Shown here piece after piece: positions 9,393 through 17,448 of a stretch of DNA of 20,556 nucleotides (positions are counted from its first letter, which is position 1; the number at the start of each line of letters is the position of its first letter). The notes below the pieces were generated by a model. The model ran no database searches and was not told the DNA's origin. It saw only the letters and a program-made list of their open reading frames with translations. Source of the DNA: a virus; the IMG/VR virus record IMGVR_UViG_3300025151_008939, positions 1 to 20,556 of that record. The stretch is one strand, 5' to 3'. Both the position numbers and the translations under genes were made by a program.

Positions 9393-10727
9393 TTAACCCA
9401 TTCCTCTTGATATTGAATTGGCCGCAGGGAATCCTCCGAAAGGAAGGTTTCCTATTGCAATTTCACACCCTCCTTTATTAGTAGATTTTCTATTCCTCCC
9501 TCCCCACCTTAACCTACATCCAGTTAGGCTTTTAGAGCATTCGTCTGCCACCCAGAAATCAGTGTTAGGTGGAGCTATATTTTCCTCACCTCCGAATCCC
9601 ATACTCCTTTTGCACACATAATAATATTTTACTCCCTTTTTTTCTATATAAACATAGTTTCCAGCCCTGTAGCCCATATCTCCTAGGCTTGGGTCATTTG
9701 GATCATTTTTTTGTTTATAGTCCTGTTTATACTCCCCAATGTCGGTAAAATCATAGCCAGTATTGTCTACATTTCTTTGTGACTCCGTAATGATATCATC
9801 GTCTGCATCTGTAGCTACAGGGGGCGCTGCTTTTAACATTCCACACGCGTTTAATTTAGTTGAGCTGCTGGCGGTGTCGCTAATGCTAGGTATTATTCCA
9901 TTATTTTTAAGAGTTTTTAACGATGCTTTTTTAAGTATTGGGATTGGGTTGTTTTCAGAAGTGGTTTCACTCGTATATTGATCTAGTTCAGTTGATGACG
10001 GTGCTTGATACCAGCAGCCTATACCTCTATATTGCCAGACGCACTTATTAGATAAAATCATCCTTTTGGGAAGTTTCGTGCCTTCTAGATCTAAGACTGA
10101 AGATAATTGATATACTAAGTTAATTTTGTTTTCTGTTTGCTTTCTTTCGATATAGTAAACATCATCAGGTAGATAAGCGTATGGGTCAGGCTCATAACCT
10201 TGTGGTAAAAAAGAGCTGTCTCTTCCGATCTTAGACTCTCTTACGGTGCCAAAATTTATTAAATCTAAATACTTAGCAAAGGTCCTTTTTCTTGTAACTT
10301 TTGCCCCTATGATGTCACCTATTTTTCTTATCTCGTATTTTAGTAAAGCAAGTTGATCTGCTCCGGTCTCGCTATTTGATGCAATTGATAGGCTGGGGGT
10401 GGGTAATGCTCCCTTGGTGGTAACCTCAAACCCAGTGGCTTGGATGGGGACGGGCCAGTATTTTTTTCCTTGCCATACGATAAAGGAGTTGAAAATTTTA
10501 GTATTGTTGTGAAACCTTAAAATTCCATCGCTAAAAGTTCCGTTACCTTGAGTTATTCCTTGATCTAATGCATCGGCGTTAAGATTTATATTGTTCTCTC
10601 TGAGTATTTCAGAAATATCTATTTCAAACATCGTTACTAACGCAGAAGGGGTAAGATTCGACAGCTCTGCATTTAAGGATTTTATAGAATTCCTAGCTTG
10701 AGATGGAGTTTGTTGGTAATCTGGCAT
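9393..10727 (-). CDS. L: Tail tip protein L-like with Fe-S-type cysteine set and carbohydrate-binding-like insert
   Basis: This lambda L-family protein sits between M and K as expected. The N-terminal half matches the L core: SALVTMFEIDISEI (about 28-41), ILRFHN, WQGKKYWPVPIQATGFE (85-101), then the IGDIIGAKVTRKRTFAKYLD segment. The C-terminal half carries C229 and C238 (CVWQYRGIGC) and C397 and C404 (CSKSLTGC), matching the four-cysteine pattern that in lambda L holds an iron-sulfur cluster. C295, C372 and C421 are extra. At 444 aa it is about twice lambda L (232 aa). The surplus is a Ser/Thr/Asp-rich linker (about 242-345) and a module at 353-395 (YRAGNYVY...KYYYVCK...IAPPNTDFW) that looks like a small chitin-binding-type fold. 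It starts 2 bases after the M stop, with no Shine-Dalgarno sequence. Confidence 0.9.
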   Translation of the reverse strand: MPDYQQTPSQARNSIKSLNAELSNLTPSALVTMFEIDISEILRENNINLNADALDQGITQGNGTFSDGILRFHNNTKIFNSFIVWQGKKYWPVPIQATGFEVTTKGALPTPSLSIASNSETGADQLALLKYEIRKIGDIIGAKVTRKRTFAKYLDLINFGTVRESKIGRDSSFLPQGYEPDPYAYLPDDVYYIERKQTENKINLVYQLSSVLDLEGTKLPKRMILSNKCVWQYRGIGCWYQAPSSTELDQYTSETTSENNPIPILKKASLKTLKNNGIIPSISDTASSSTKLNACGMLKAAPPVATDADDDIITESQRNVDNTGYDFTDIGEYKQDYKQKNDPNDPSLGDMGYRAGNYVYIEKKGVKYYYVCKRSMGFGGEENIAPPNTDFWVADECSKSLTGCRLRWGGRNRKSTNKGGCEIAIGNLPFGGFPAANSISRGMG

Positions 10728-10729
10728 TT

Positions 10730-11317
10730 TTAGTTATTTGTTTCTATGAAAGTCGCCCTTACCGAATGGTTGCCATGAAAAACAAAATTTGTAGCAAATT
10801 CTTGACAATAAAATCTTTTTTTATAATTACCATCTAAATAAATTGGTGGTAAATGCCTTATCACAAAGCTTTCTGTACCTTTTCTGGCTTTCAAAAAATG
10901 GGTGATGGCTCTAGCTTCTAAGTCTCCTCTCATTTCAAATGATGCGCTAAAATTTATAAAATTATTATGAATTCCGTCTTGAATTCTTTGCTCGTAACCG
11001 TTGCCGAAAACTACAGTATTGACTTTAGGGCGGCTGTTTACAGTTGCATTATATGACGGAACCCATATAAATTCTGGAATTTGTTGAACTCCTTTAATGT
11101 CTGTAGTTCCTGTGTTTTTAGTGAGTCCTCCCCATGAACTCGAGTCAGAAACACTTGTGCCGGCGTCAAGGTCTTTCAAAGCGTAGTAATATTTTATCGC
11201 TTTAGGCGTATTTGTACTGCTGGAAGGAAAATCTTCGTTAACAAAAACTATAGCGTTTTTTACATAGGTATCCGTGTTCCTGTAGGGGGGTACATTGTAT
11301 ATACTATTATTAGCCAT
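10730..11317 (-). CDS. M: Minor tail protein M-like, first gene of tail-tip operon
   Basis: This is a lambda M-family protein, a distal-tail or tip ring component. The family core occupies about residues 82-195: EFIWVPSYN, RPKVNTVVFGNGYEQR (FGNGYEQR at 104-111), FSASFEMRGDLEARAITHFLKARKG, then a beta-rich end. The N-terminal 75 residues are extra relative to lambda M (109 aa). They contain Y-V-K-N-A-I-V-F ... YYYALKDLDAG ... SSSWGGL, a pattern like the small carbohydrate-binding module seen again in L. This gene leads the minus-strand operon. It is the only start in the window with both a near-consensus promoter (11337-11365) and a strong AAGGAG ribosome-binding site a few bases before the ATG. 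Confidence 0.9.
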   Translation of the reverse strand: MANNSIYNVPPYRNTDTYVKNAIVFVNEDFPSSSTNTPKAIKYYYALKDLDAGTSVSDSSSWGGLTKNTGTTDIKGVQQIPEFIWVPSYNATVNSRPKVNTVVFGNGYEQRIQDGIHNNFINFSASFEMRGDLEARAITHFLKARKGTESFVIRHLPPIYLDGNYKKRFYCQEFATNFVFHGNHSVRATFIETNN

Positions 11318-11318
11318 T

Positions 11319-11326
11319 TCTCCTTA
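11319..11326 (-). promoter_or_regulatory. Shine-Dalgarno site of gene M
   Basis: On the minus strand, TTAAGGAG lies just before AAATG. Nearly all other starts in the window lack a comparable site. Confidence 0.6.
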
Positions 11327-11336
11327 ATCCTTTATT

Positions 11337-11365
11337 ATTATAATACACTGAAAAAAGAGTGTAAA
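11337..11365 (-). promoter_or_regulatory. Sigma-70-like promoter for the tail-tip operon
   Basis: Reading the minus strand, TTTACA (11365-11360) is followed by exactly 17 bases and TATAAT (11342-11337). The predicted start is near 11330, giving a leader of about a dozen bases before the M start codon. This is the best host-type promoter in the window. Confidence 0.65.
11344..11363. promoter_or_regulatory. Operator-like dyad inside the divergent promoter region
   Basis: TACACT (11344-11349) and AGTGTA (11358-11363) form a perfect inverted repeat with an 8-base A-rich spacer. It fills the gap between -10 and -35 of the minus promoter and touches the start of the plus-strand transcription unit. 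It could be a regulator site, or the accidental sum of two opposed AGTGTA promoter motifs. Confidence 0.4.
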
Positions 11366-11367
11366 AT
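11358..11367 (+). promoter_or_regulatory. AGTGTAAAAT promoter-like motif upstream of tube-like gene 1
   Basis: A variant of the AGTGTAATAT motif, starting 22 bases before the ATG at 11380. A separate TATAAT at 11339-11344 (part of the palindrome ATTATAAT) could also serve the plus strand, but it has no good -35. Confidence 0.35.
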
Positions 11368-11379
11368 AAAGATAAAGTA

Positions 11380-12258
11380 ATGTTAGGTAGAATTACAAGG
11401 GAAGCTGAAAAGCTCACAATCAATGGTACCGGAATTGAAGGGGTGCAGTCTTTATCGGCTTCTTACAACTCTGTAGCCAAACCCGTGGTAAACTTAGGTA
11501 TAAATCCAGAAAGTTTGGGGTATGGGAACACCGCTTTTCAGTATTACCCTGAGGGTCCTCAGGAAGCGAATTTGCAGTTAAATACGTTAATGACTCATTT
11601 TTTACCGATTCCTGATGATTTTTCTAACTGGTCGTCGAGGGATCCTATGCAAAATTTCACTGGGGCGTTGCCTTTTAGTGGTATAGTTGATCATGGGGAC
11701 AAAAAATTCTATTTTACTGAAGGATATTTAGAGACGTATTCGGCTGCCTGTTCCATTGGGGAAATCCCACAAAGCTCAACAAGCTCAGTAATATATGGAA
11801 ATTTTGGAACTGGAGCTAAATTTGATTCTTGGAGTGAGTATGATGCGGGTGCGACGTATCCCTCGCTCCATGTGGCCAGCTACGGCTCAATGGAGATCAA
11901 TCTAGACACTTTTACCACAAATAGAGTAAACTCTTTTAATGTAAATATAGCTACCCCTCGCCTACCTTTTTACAAAATAGGTTTAGATGAACCAGATGGA
12001 GTCATTGCGGGAACACCAATTGAGGTAAATGTTAACTTTCAAATAGAGCCTGATGATTATGAAATAAAAAATATGCGCCTGAGTCCCGGTGAAACAGTTT
12101 TCAAAAATACAATAATAACTTTGAAAGAAAACAATACTCACAATATATTACTTAGGTACTCTTTTGAAAATATGTTGTTGACCTCAGAATCCTTTAACGG
12201 CACCAGCAGTTCAAATGCGACAATTGATTTTAATCTAAGATCTTTCATTTTAAGGTAA
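11380..12258 (+). CDS. Tail-tube-like structural protein 1 (three-paralogue array)
   Basis: This leads the plus-strand structural operon. It shows no signal peptide or catalytic motif. The protein is beta-rich and looks like two related halves. Half one has a strand pattern ending in FTEGYLETYSAACSIG (GYLETYS at 115-121). Half two has NSFNVNIATPRLPFYKIG (about 184-201), then a long beta stretch. The motif G-Y/F-L-x-S/T-Y-S recurs in the next two genes, at the same residue number in gene 2, and PFYKIG matches PIYKIG there. Duplicated beta-domain proteins of about 300 aa recall trimeric tail-tube proteins such as T5 pb6, so I infer a tube or distal-ring role; no direct family match was made. 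No Shine-Dalgarno sequence precedes the ATG. Confidence 0.72.
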   Translation: MLGRITREAEKLTINGTGIEGVQSLSASYNSVAKPVVNLGINPESLGYGNTAFQYYPEGPQEANLQLNTLMTHFLPIPDDFSNWSSRDPMQNFTGALPFSGIVDHGDKKFYFTEGYLETYSAACSIGEIPQSSTSSVIYGNFGTGAKFDSWSEYDAGATYPSLHVASYGSMEINLDTFTTNRVNSFNVNIATPRLPFYKIGLDEPDGVIAGTPIEVNVNFQIEPDDYEIKNMRLSPGETVFKNTIITLKENNTHNILLRYSFENMLLTSESFNGTSSSNATIDFNLRSFILR

Positions 12259-12262
12259 AAAT

Positions 12263-12272
12263 AGTGTAATAT
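12263..12272 (+). promoter_or_regulatory. AGTGTAATAT promoter-like motif upstream of tube-like gene 2
   Basis: Lies in the 25-base gap between paralogues 1 and 2, starting 21 bases before the ATG at 12284. An AAGG just before the ATG is a weak ribosome-binding site. The same ten bases occur at 20385-20394. Confidence 0.4.
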
Positions 12273-12283
12273 CAAAAAAGGTT

Positions 12284-13195
12284 ATGGCAAGAATATTTTA
12301 CGATAAGGCTCCGGTTGAAATTCAGGTAGGTAACTACAGAGAAACTCTGATAGCGACTGACTGTAGCATAAACTTTAACAACTCTCAGGCTCCTATATAT
12401 TCAGTCGGTAAAAAGGGTCCAATAGGACAATTCCCGTCAGCTGCTCGTGCTGGAGACATTTCGTTTAACTTTTTAACTACCATAACAGGAAATTTTGATG
12501 CAATAGTAGGTGTTGGAACCGCTACACAAGGGAACATAATCAATTATCTAGCCGATCACGTTAAGAACTCAGCAGACTCAGAGGCTAGCGGGGTTGTTGT
12601 AAAATGCGCAGGAGTTAGTGGTATTGGTTTTCTTAATTCGTATAGTTTTAATACTACAGCTAACAGTATTTCTTCTTCTAGCGCAGCATTCACTCTTTTT
12701 GGATCCGGAACAGAACTGCCTGTTAGTGGAAGGTTGAGTGGAATTAGCGCTGGTGTTGGGATAGGGGGTACTGAAGCTAGCACTGTAACAACTGGTATTG
12801 CTCATGGTAGGTTTACAACGATGCCACCCAATTTAAGGACATCAATATACGATGGAACAGCTGCTCCAAAAACGCAAACAGCAACTATTTATAGCGCAGA
12901 TTATTCAATTAGTTTTAACCACACCCCAATTTACAAAATAGGTCAAGAATTTCCAACGACAACATTTTATACAAACGCTTCTGAATCTTTAAACGTTTCT
13001 GAAGACCTTTTCAACTCTGGATTAAAATTTGATGAAAGCTCCACTGACTATACCCTTGAGCTGAAAGGTTTAGCTGGGGCATCTTCAGCACCAATGTACG
13101 TTTTTATTAACGAAGCTAAACAAATTAGCACCTCAGCTAGTGTGGGGTTGGATGATATTATTAGAACTCAAAAGTCTTTAACGGCTGTTTATTAA
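12284..13195 (+). CDS. Tail-tube-like structural protein 2 (three-paralogue array)
   Basis: This is the middle paralogue of the array and shows the internal duplication best. DCSINFNNSQAPIYSVGKKGP (about 26-46) in half one mirrors ADYSISFNHTPIYKIGQEFP (205-224) in half two. AGDISFNFLTTITGNF (56-71) aligns with GGTFSFNYYLTGVDYF in paralogue 3. GFLNSYSFN (115-123) is the shared motif of all three. A Gly/Ser-rich loop (about 139-175) lies between the halves. The product is probably a ring-forming tail component. Which of the three is the major tube subunit cannot be told from sequence; this one has the clearest tube-like pattern and its own possible promoter and weak ribosome-binding site. The stop lies one base before the GTG of the next gene. 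Confidence 0.75.
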   Translation: MARIFYDKAPVEIQVGNYRETLIATDCSINFNNSQAPIYSVGKKGPIGQFPSAARAGDISFNFLTTITGNFDAIVGVGTATQGNIINYLADHVKNSADSEASGVVVKCAGVSGIGFLNSYSFNTTANSISSSSAAFTLFGSGTELPVSGRLSGISAGVGIGGTEASTVTTGIAHGRFTTMPPNLRTSIYDGTAAPKTQTATIYSADYSISFNHTPIYKIGQEFPTTTFYTNASESLNVSEDLFNSGLKFDESSTDYTLELKGLAGASSAPMYVFINEAKQISTSASVGLDDIIRTQKSLTAVY

Positions 13196-13196
13196 T

Positions 13197-14081
13197 GTGT
13201 TTTATACTGCAAATAATTCAAAAATACAGATTAACGGAAATGAAATTTTAGCTTCCGACGCACAAATATCTTTACAGGCAAACCTGCAGCCGAGTTATAC
13301 TATCCAACAACGTCATACAGAGTCCTTTACCCCGTCTAATGGCATAGGAGGCACCTTTTCTTTTAATTACTATTTAACAGGAGTAGATTATTTTAAGTCT
13401 TTTATTACGGGGCAGGGAGAAATGCCTCTTAAAAACAGTCAGGTTATATCTGGTAACTTTGGTGGACTAAATTTTGATAGTGGCTACTTAACATCTTACT
13501 CTGTTAATTTTGCAGCTAATGCTCCAGCCGTAGCAAATGCTAGTATATCTTTTTTTGATCAACTAAACGGAGAGTTTACTCCTACATCTGAATCTGCTCC
13601 GGAAGATAAAGAAATATTAAACTTTAAAAATGCCATTGTTTCTCATTACATACCGATAACTAATGAGCCATTATCGGGTTCGGTAGAAGAGTTTGTTGCT
13701 GGGACATATAATTATCAGTGTGATGTTCAGCCAGTTTATTTAATGAATGAGACTAAGCCAAGTTCAGTTAGCTTTGGGCCTAAAACAGTTAACATGAATT
13801 TTGAAACAGATAATCCAACGGGTTATCTTCCAGTGTCTGGGAACACGGCAAGACTATCAGTAGACTTAAAAAACAATAATGACCAAGTAGTTGAAAACTT
13901 TACTTGCTCTGGGGTTTTAAAAGAAAGGGGGCTGGCTTCAGCCGTCGGTGACTACATAAAACAAACTATCACAGTAACAGAAGCGGCTACTCAGGATACT
14001 TTCATATACGTTGCTTCCATGCTAAACGCACAGGGCCAACAAAACGCAGTAGGAGCAGGGACAACTTCACCACTTTACTAA
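13197..14081 (+). CDS. Tail-tube-like structural protein 3 (three-paralogue array), GTG start
   Basis: This is the third paralogue. ISLQANLQPSYTIQQRHTES (about 24-43) and GGTFSFNYYLTGVDYFKSFI (51-70) align with paralogue 2 residues 28-74. GYLTSYSVNFAANAPA (96-111) matches GFLNSYSFNTTANS there. The second half (about 165-294) has YNYQCDVQPVYLMNETKP, which lines up with the second-half repeats of paralogues 1 and 2. The start is a GTG one base after the preceding TAA. An overlapping ATG at 13195 is in another frame and soon stops, so GTG with termination-reinitiation is the best reading. The C-terminal 50 residues are Ala/Thr/Gln-rich. It is probably a tail ring or tube variant. Confidence 0.72.
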   Translation: MFYTANNSKIQINGNEILASDAQISLQANLQPSYTIQQRHTESFTPSNGIGGTFSFNYYLTGVDYFKSFITGQGEMPLKNSQVISGNFGGLNFDSGYLTSYSVNFAANAPAVANASISFFDQLNGEFTPTSESAPEDKEILNFKNAIVSHYIPITNEPLSGSVEEFVAGTYNYQCDVQPVYLMNETKPSSVSFGPKTVNMNFETDNPTGYLPVSGNTARLSVDLKNNNDQVVENFTCSGVLKERGLASAVGDYIKQTITVTEAATQDTFIYVASMLNAQGQQNAVGAGTTSPLY

Positions 14082-14082
14082 C

Positions 14083-17000
14083 ATGCCAGTATTTAATCCT
14101 AAAAAATTATTTCAGCTAAGCGGCCAGAACTTAAATTTTGCCGAAGGAGTTTTTTTTGGTGAAGATCAAGTAGAGGAAATTTTTTACCTGTCTAACACTG
14201 GAATTTCTGGAGAGGTTCCTGCCGCCGCTATGACTAGCGAAATTTTTATTGAAGCTAATGGGGGTAGATTGAGTTTAGGGAGTCCGTATATTGTGTTAGA
14301 CTCTGATAGTCAATTATCGGTTAGTGGATTAAAGCCTCAGTATGTGAGTGGGGTTGTGGGAGACATTATTCAGATATCGGGAGATAATTTTTACAAAGTT
14401 ACTGACGTTAATTTTGGGGGCAGTATGGGGGGTCAGTCTAGTGAATTTTCAGTTTTATCTGAAAATGTTATAGAAGCGGTTGTTCCCACAGGAGCAACTT
14501 ATCATGAAATTTCTGTATTCTCTTCTTTGAGAACTGGGGTGGCGGGAAGTACGTCTTTGGCTAGCGGGAAAACATACAACAAGTTTATTCCAGTCCCCGA
14601 TGTTACTGGTATAAACTCGGGTCAAATGTTGGGAGGCGAAACTTTGGTAGTGGGCGGTATAGGTTTTTCTGGAGTAACAGGAATATCAATAAACGATATA
14701 ATTTTTAATGATTTTAAATCCTTAGATGCGACGGGTGTTCAGGCTACAGTTCCATCAGGTTTGCAAGTTGGGGACTTGTATAAAAACACCAGAGGTCAAA
14801 TTGATTTAGGTTTAACAAGTGGACAGTCTTTTAAAGTTTCTGATGAATTTTCATTTAGCCCTCTCGCTAAAATAGCTGGAGTGTCTACAAATGCGTTTAT
14901 TGGATCTTTGTTAACAATAAGTGGAGAAAATTTTAATTCTGGAGTTTTTCATACTGGTGAATTCGATGGCAGCTTAGGTACCGGGTGTTTAGTTTCGATA
15001 GGTGGCCAAACAGGTAATTTTAAAATAATTAATGATGCTGGTGGTTACAATAGAATGCAGGGGCATTTACCCAGTGGAATTAACCTTGGGATTTCAGGGG
15101 GTAACGTTGCGGTTGGTAAAACTAATATCAATACTTTACCCATCAGTTTATTTAGTGATAATTACCCAGAAGTTTATCCTAATGATATTAGAGTTAGGCC
15201 GGGTATAGGTAGTCCCGAGGTTTACTCAGTGAGTCCCGAGTCTGGGGTTGGTGGAGATACGGTGCTTATTAGTGGGGCTAACCTTTATGGAATCACTGGT
15301 ATTAATTATAGGGGCGGAAACGTTGGTGTAGGTACGGAATTTGAGCAATCTAAAATAGTTGAAGTTACGCCGGGGCAAACTTTAATGAGTACTATCCCGG
15401 ACACTGCTAATTTTGGCAATAATGGAGGATTTTTAGATTTAGATGTCTCTGGGTTTTTTGGTAATGTGGGAGTAACTAGCGCTTTCTTTGTTTACGGGGT
15501 TCCAGTGATTAACACGATTACCCCCGGTGGTTCAGGTATAGAACCGGGTGCGCCTGCCGTAATTCAGGGCCAAAGACTTTATTCTGGGTCTGAGTTAGAG
15601 TTTTATGGTGGAAATGGAACTTTAGCTAGAAGCAATTTTAGGCAAAATTTAAATATCAGTGGTTACTCTTTAAACCATACGCAAATAAATTTTAATTACC
15701 CTAATAATTTTGAAACAGGAAATTCTTATGGTATAAGAGTGGTCAACCAGAGAGCGGGAACACAGCTTTATAGGGTTACTGGTTTTAATGAACCTGTTTT
15801 AAGTGGCGTAAATAGGGTAAGTGGAGTTCAGGGGGAGAGGGTTATTGTCTCGGGGTATTTTGAAAGAATAAAACCCTCTGGCTTAAGACTTGGTGAAAAA
15901 ATAATATTAGACTATGAGGAGGTTGGTTTCGCTTCTAACCCGCACCAGTTTAGCGGTATTGTTTTTGATATACCAAAAAATACTAGCAGTAATTTAATAA
16001 CTATTGATACTAGTGGGGGTTTTATTTCAACTACTGGGGTATTAAATGTAACTCCGGCAAAACCAGAAATTAGCGGTTTTTATCAAGACTTAACAGGTCA
16101 AAGACCTGATTATTATAATTCTTCTGAGCAGGCTTTTATATCTAACAATATGGTAAGGGTGACTGGAGAGAGGTTAAATTTAGTGACTGGAATTAACTTT
16201 TCTGGAATAAATAATGGAGATCCATTAGTACAAATAAATTCATTTTCTCAGGTCTCGCCTTTTAATCTCACATTTCGCTTACCCACAGGAATAAATCCTA
16301 ATAGCGGAAGTTTTGTGTTAAAGGACTTTGTAAACAGGGAGGTCGTGTCCCCGTTTCCTTTAAATATGGTGGTTTATTCTGGTTATTCACCTAGCTTTCC
16401 TGTGCCTAACGAGATAATAAATTTAAGTGGTGCAAACGTTACGGGTTTGGATTTAGTTTTTAGTGGCCTCGATGGAAATCCGGTAAGCCCGGAAATAGTT
16501 ACTAGTGCTGTTTCTGGTGGAGTTGATGTATTGTCTGTAAAGACTCCAACAGGCATAAGAAACTCTAACGTGCTGGTTACTGGGAGGAGTAATAGTAACT
16601 TGGGAGAACTATTTGACTTTAGGCCTTGTCCTGTAATTACAGGAGTTAGCGGTCAAAGTGCCAGTAATGTAATAACTACCGGACAATTGTTTTATATTAC
16701 CGGTTTAAATGTTGATCCTTCCGTGGCTTTTTCCGGAGGAAATATTTTTATTTCAGGCACAGGTAATAAAAATTCTCAAATGCAGCAATCTGCGTTTGCT
16801 ATAGAAAAAACTACAACTGGTGACGACTTAGGGGTGTTCTATACAAAATTTGACGTTAGGGCCAGTAATGATTTTATTGGAACTGGACGTTTTTTGTTTC
16901 CAGATGTAGGGGAGGCCGCCAAGCAGGCTCAGTTTTACGGCACTGAATATGTTATAAACGGAACTAGAGTCAATATTACTGGCTATGGGCCGATTAGGGG

Positions 17001-17448
17001 GGTTACTGGTGACGCTATAGAATTTACTGGGTTTGGTTTGAATGAAGTAACCGAGGTTTATTTCTCCCCCTTCAACGCGTCTCAGGTTAATGTAGACAGT
17101 TTTAATATATCTCCTCTAGTATCGGCTGAATTTGTTAATAACTCAAATAATAAAATTACTGTTACGGTCCCTGCTGATCTTGTAGAGGCTAAAGGTAAAA
17201 CTAATGTGCTGTTTTCTGGCGGTACTAATGAGATAGTTAGTGGTTTTGAAGTTATATTAGATGCGTCAGTTGTTGAGTACAATATAGTAGAAGAAAATGA
17301 TGTACCGACTAGCGCGTCGAGAGTCGGTAATTTTACTCAAAAAGAAACTGTAAATGGAACAGTGTTTGTGGTAACTAGGACAAGGTTCCCGGATGGAACA
17401 ACTGCTATCGTTAGTAGCACGCCTTTTGTTGGGATGGGTACTACTTAA
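14083..17448 (+). CDS. Large IPT/TIG-like Ig-repeat structural protein (fibre or tail surface)
   Basis: This 1121-aa protein is made of about nine Ig-like repeats of the IPT/TIG type. Each has the pattern P.I..V....G..V.ISG.N....VTGI.F.G, then a strand ending in a VP/TP.G turn. Clear central motifs are at about residues 101 (DNFYKVTDVNFGG), 193 (IGFSGVTGISIND), 399 (ANLYGITGINYRGG), 696 (ERLNLVTGINFSG), 782 (GANVTGLDLVFSG) and 984 (FGLNEVTEVYFSP). Others near 280, 490 and 570 are more diverged. There is no signal peptide, membrane anchor or enzyme motif. The last 60 residues are not an Ig repeat and may be a tip or attachment domain. The ATG follows the previous stop by one base, so it is part of the tube-like operon. 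The role is inferred: tail decoration or fibre, possibly binding cell-surface sugars. It converges with the accessory cassette. Confidence 0.82.
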   Translation: MPVFNPKKLFQLSGQNLNFAEGVFFGEDQVEEIFYLSNTGISGEVPAAAMTSEIFIEANGGRLSLGSPYIVLDSDSQLSVSGLKPQYVSGVVGDIIQISGDNFYKVTDVNFGGSMGGQSSEFSVLSENVIEAVVPTGATYHEISVFSSLRTGVAGSTSLASGKTYNKFIPVPDVTGINSGQMLGGETLVVGGIGFSGVTGISINDIIFNDFKSLDATGVQATVPSGLQVGDLYKNTRGQIDLGLTSGQSFKVSDEFSFSPLAKIAGVSTNAFIGSLLTISGENFNSGVFHTGEFDGSLGTGCLVSIGGQTGNFKIINDAGGYNRMQGHLPSGINLGISGGNVAVGKTNINTLPISLFSDNYPEVYPNDIRVRPGIGSPEVYSVSPESGVGGDTVLISGANLYGITGINYRGGNVGVGTEFEQSKIVEVTPGQTLMSTIPDTANFGNNGGFLDLDVSGFFGNVGVTSAFFVYGVPVINTITPGGSGIEPGAPAVIQGQRLYSGSELEFYGGNGTLARSNFRQNLNISGYSLNHTQINFNYPNNFETGNSYGIRVVNQRAGTQLYRVTGFNEPVLSGVNRVSGVQGERVIVSGYFERIKPSGLRLGEKIILDYEEVGFASNPHQFSGIVFDIPKNTSSNLITIDTSGGFISTTGVLNVTPAKPEISGFYQDLTGQRPDYYNSSEQAFISNNMVRVTGERLNLVTGINFSGINNGDPLVQINSFSQVSPFNLTFRLPTGINPNSGSFVLKDFVNREVVSPFPLNMVVYSGYSPSFPVPNEIINLSGANVTGLDLVFSGLDGNPVSPEIVTSAVSGGVDVLSVKTPTGIRNSNVLVTGRSNSNLGELFDFRPCPVITGVSGQSASNVITTGQLFYITGLNVDPSVAFSGGNIFISGTGNKNSQMQQSAFAIEKTTTGDDLGVFYTKFDVRASNDFIGTGRFLFPDVGEAAKQAQFYGTEYVINGTRVNITGYGPIRGVTGDAIEFTGFGLNEVTEVYFSPFNASQVNVDSFNISPLVSAEFVNNSNNKITVTVPADLVEAKGKTNVLFSGGTNEIVSGFEVILDASVVEYNIVEENDVPTSASRVGNFTQKETVNGTVFVVTRTRFPDGTTAIVSSTPFVGMGTT

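Noticed and set aside
12556-12805. Two overlapping 75-codon minus-strand frames
   Set aside because: Both fall inside tube-like gene 2, opposite its Gly/Ser-rich loop, and have no supporting start signals.
13195-13251. ATG at 13195 as start of the third tube-like gene
   Set aside because: It overlaps the preceding stop attractively but is in a different frame that stops within about 20 codons. The GTG at 13197 is in the right frame.
14083-17448. Collagen-like or bacterial adhesin gene from a host chromosome
   Set aside because: No Gly-x-y triplets, signal peptide or wall anchor. It is in a one-base-spaced operon with phage-type structural genes.
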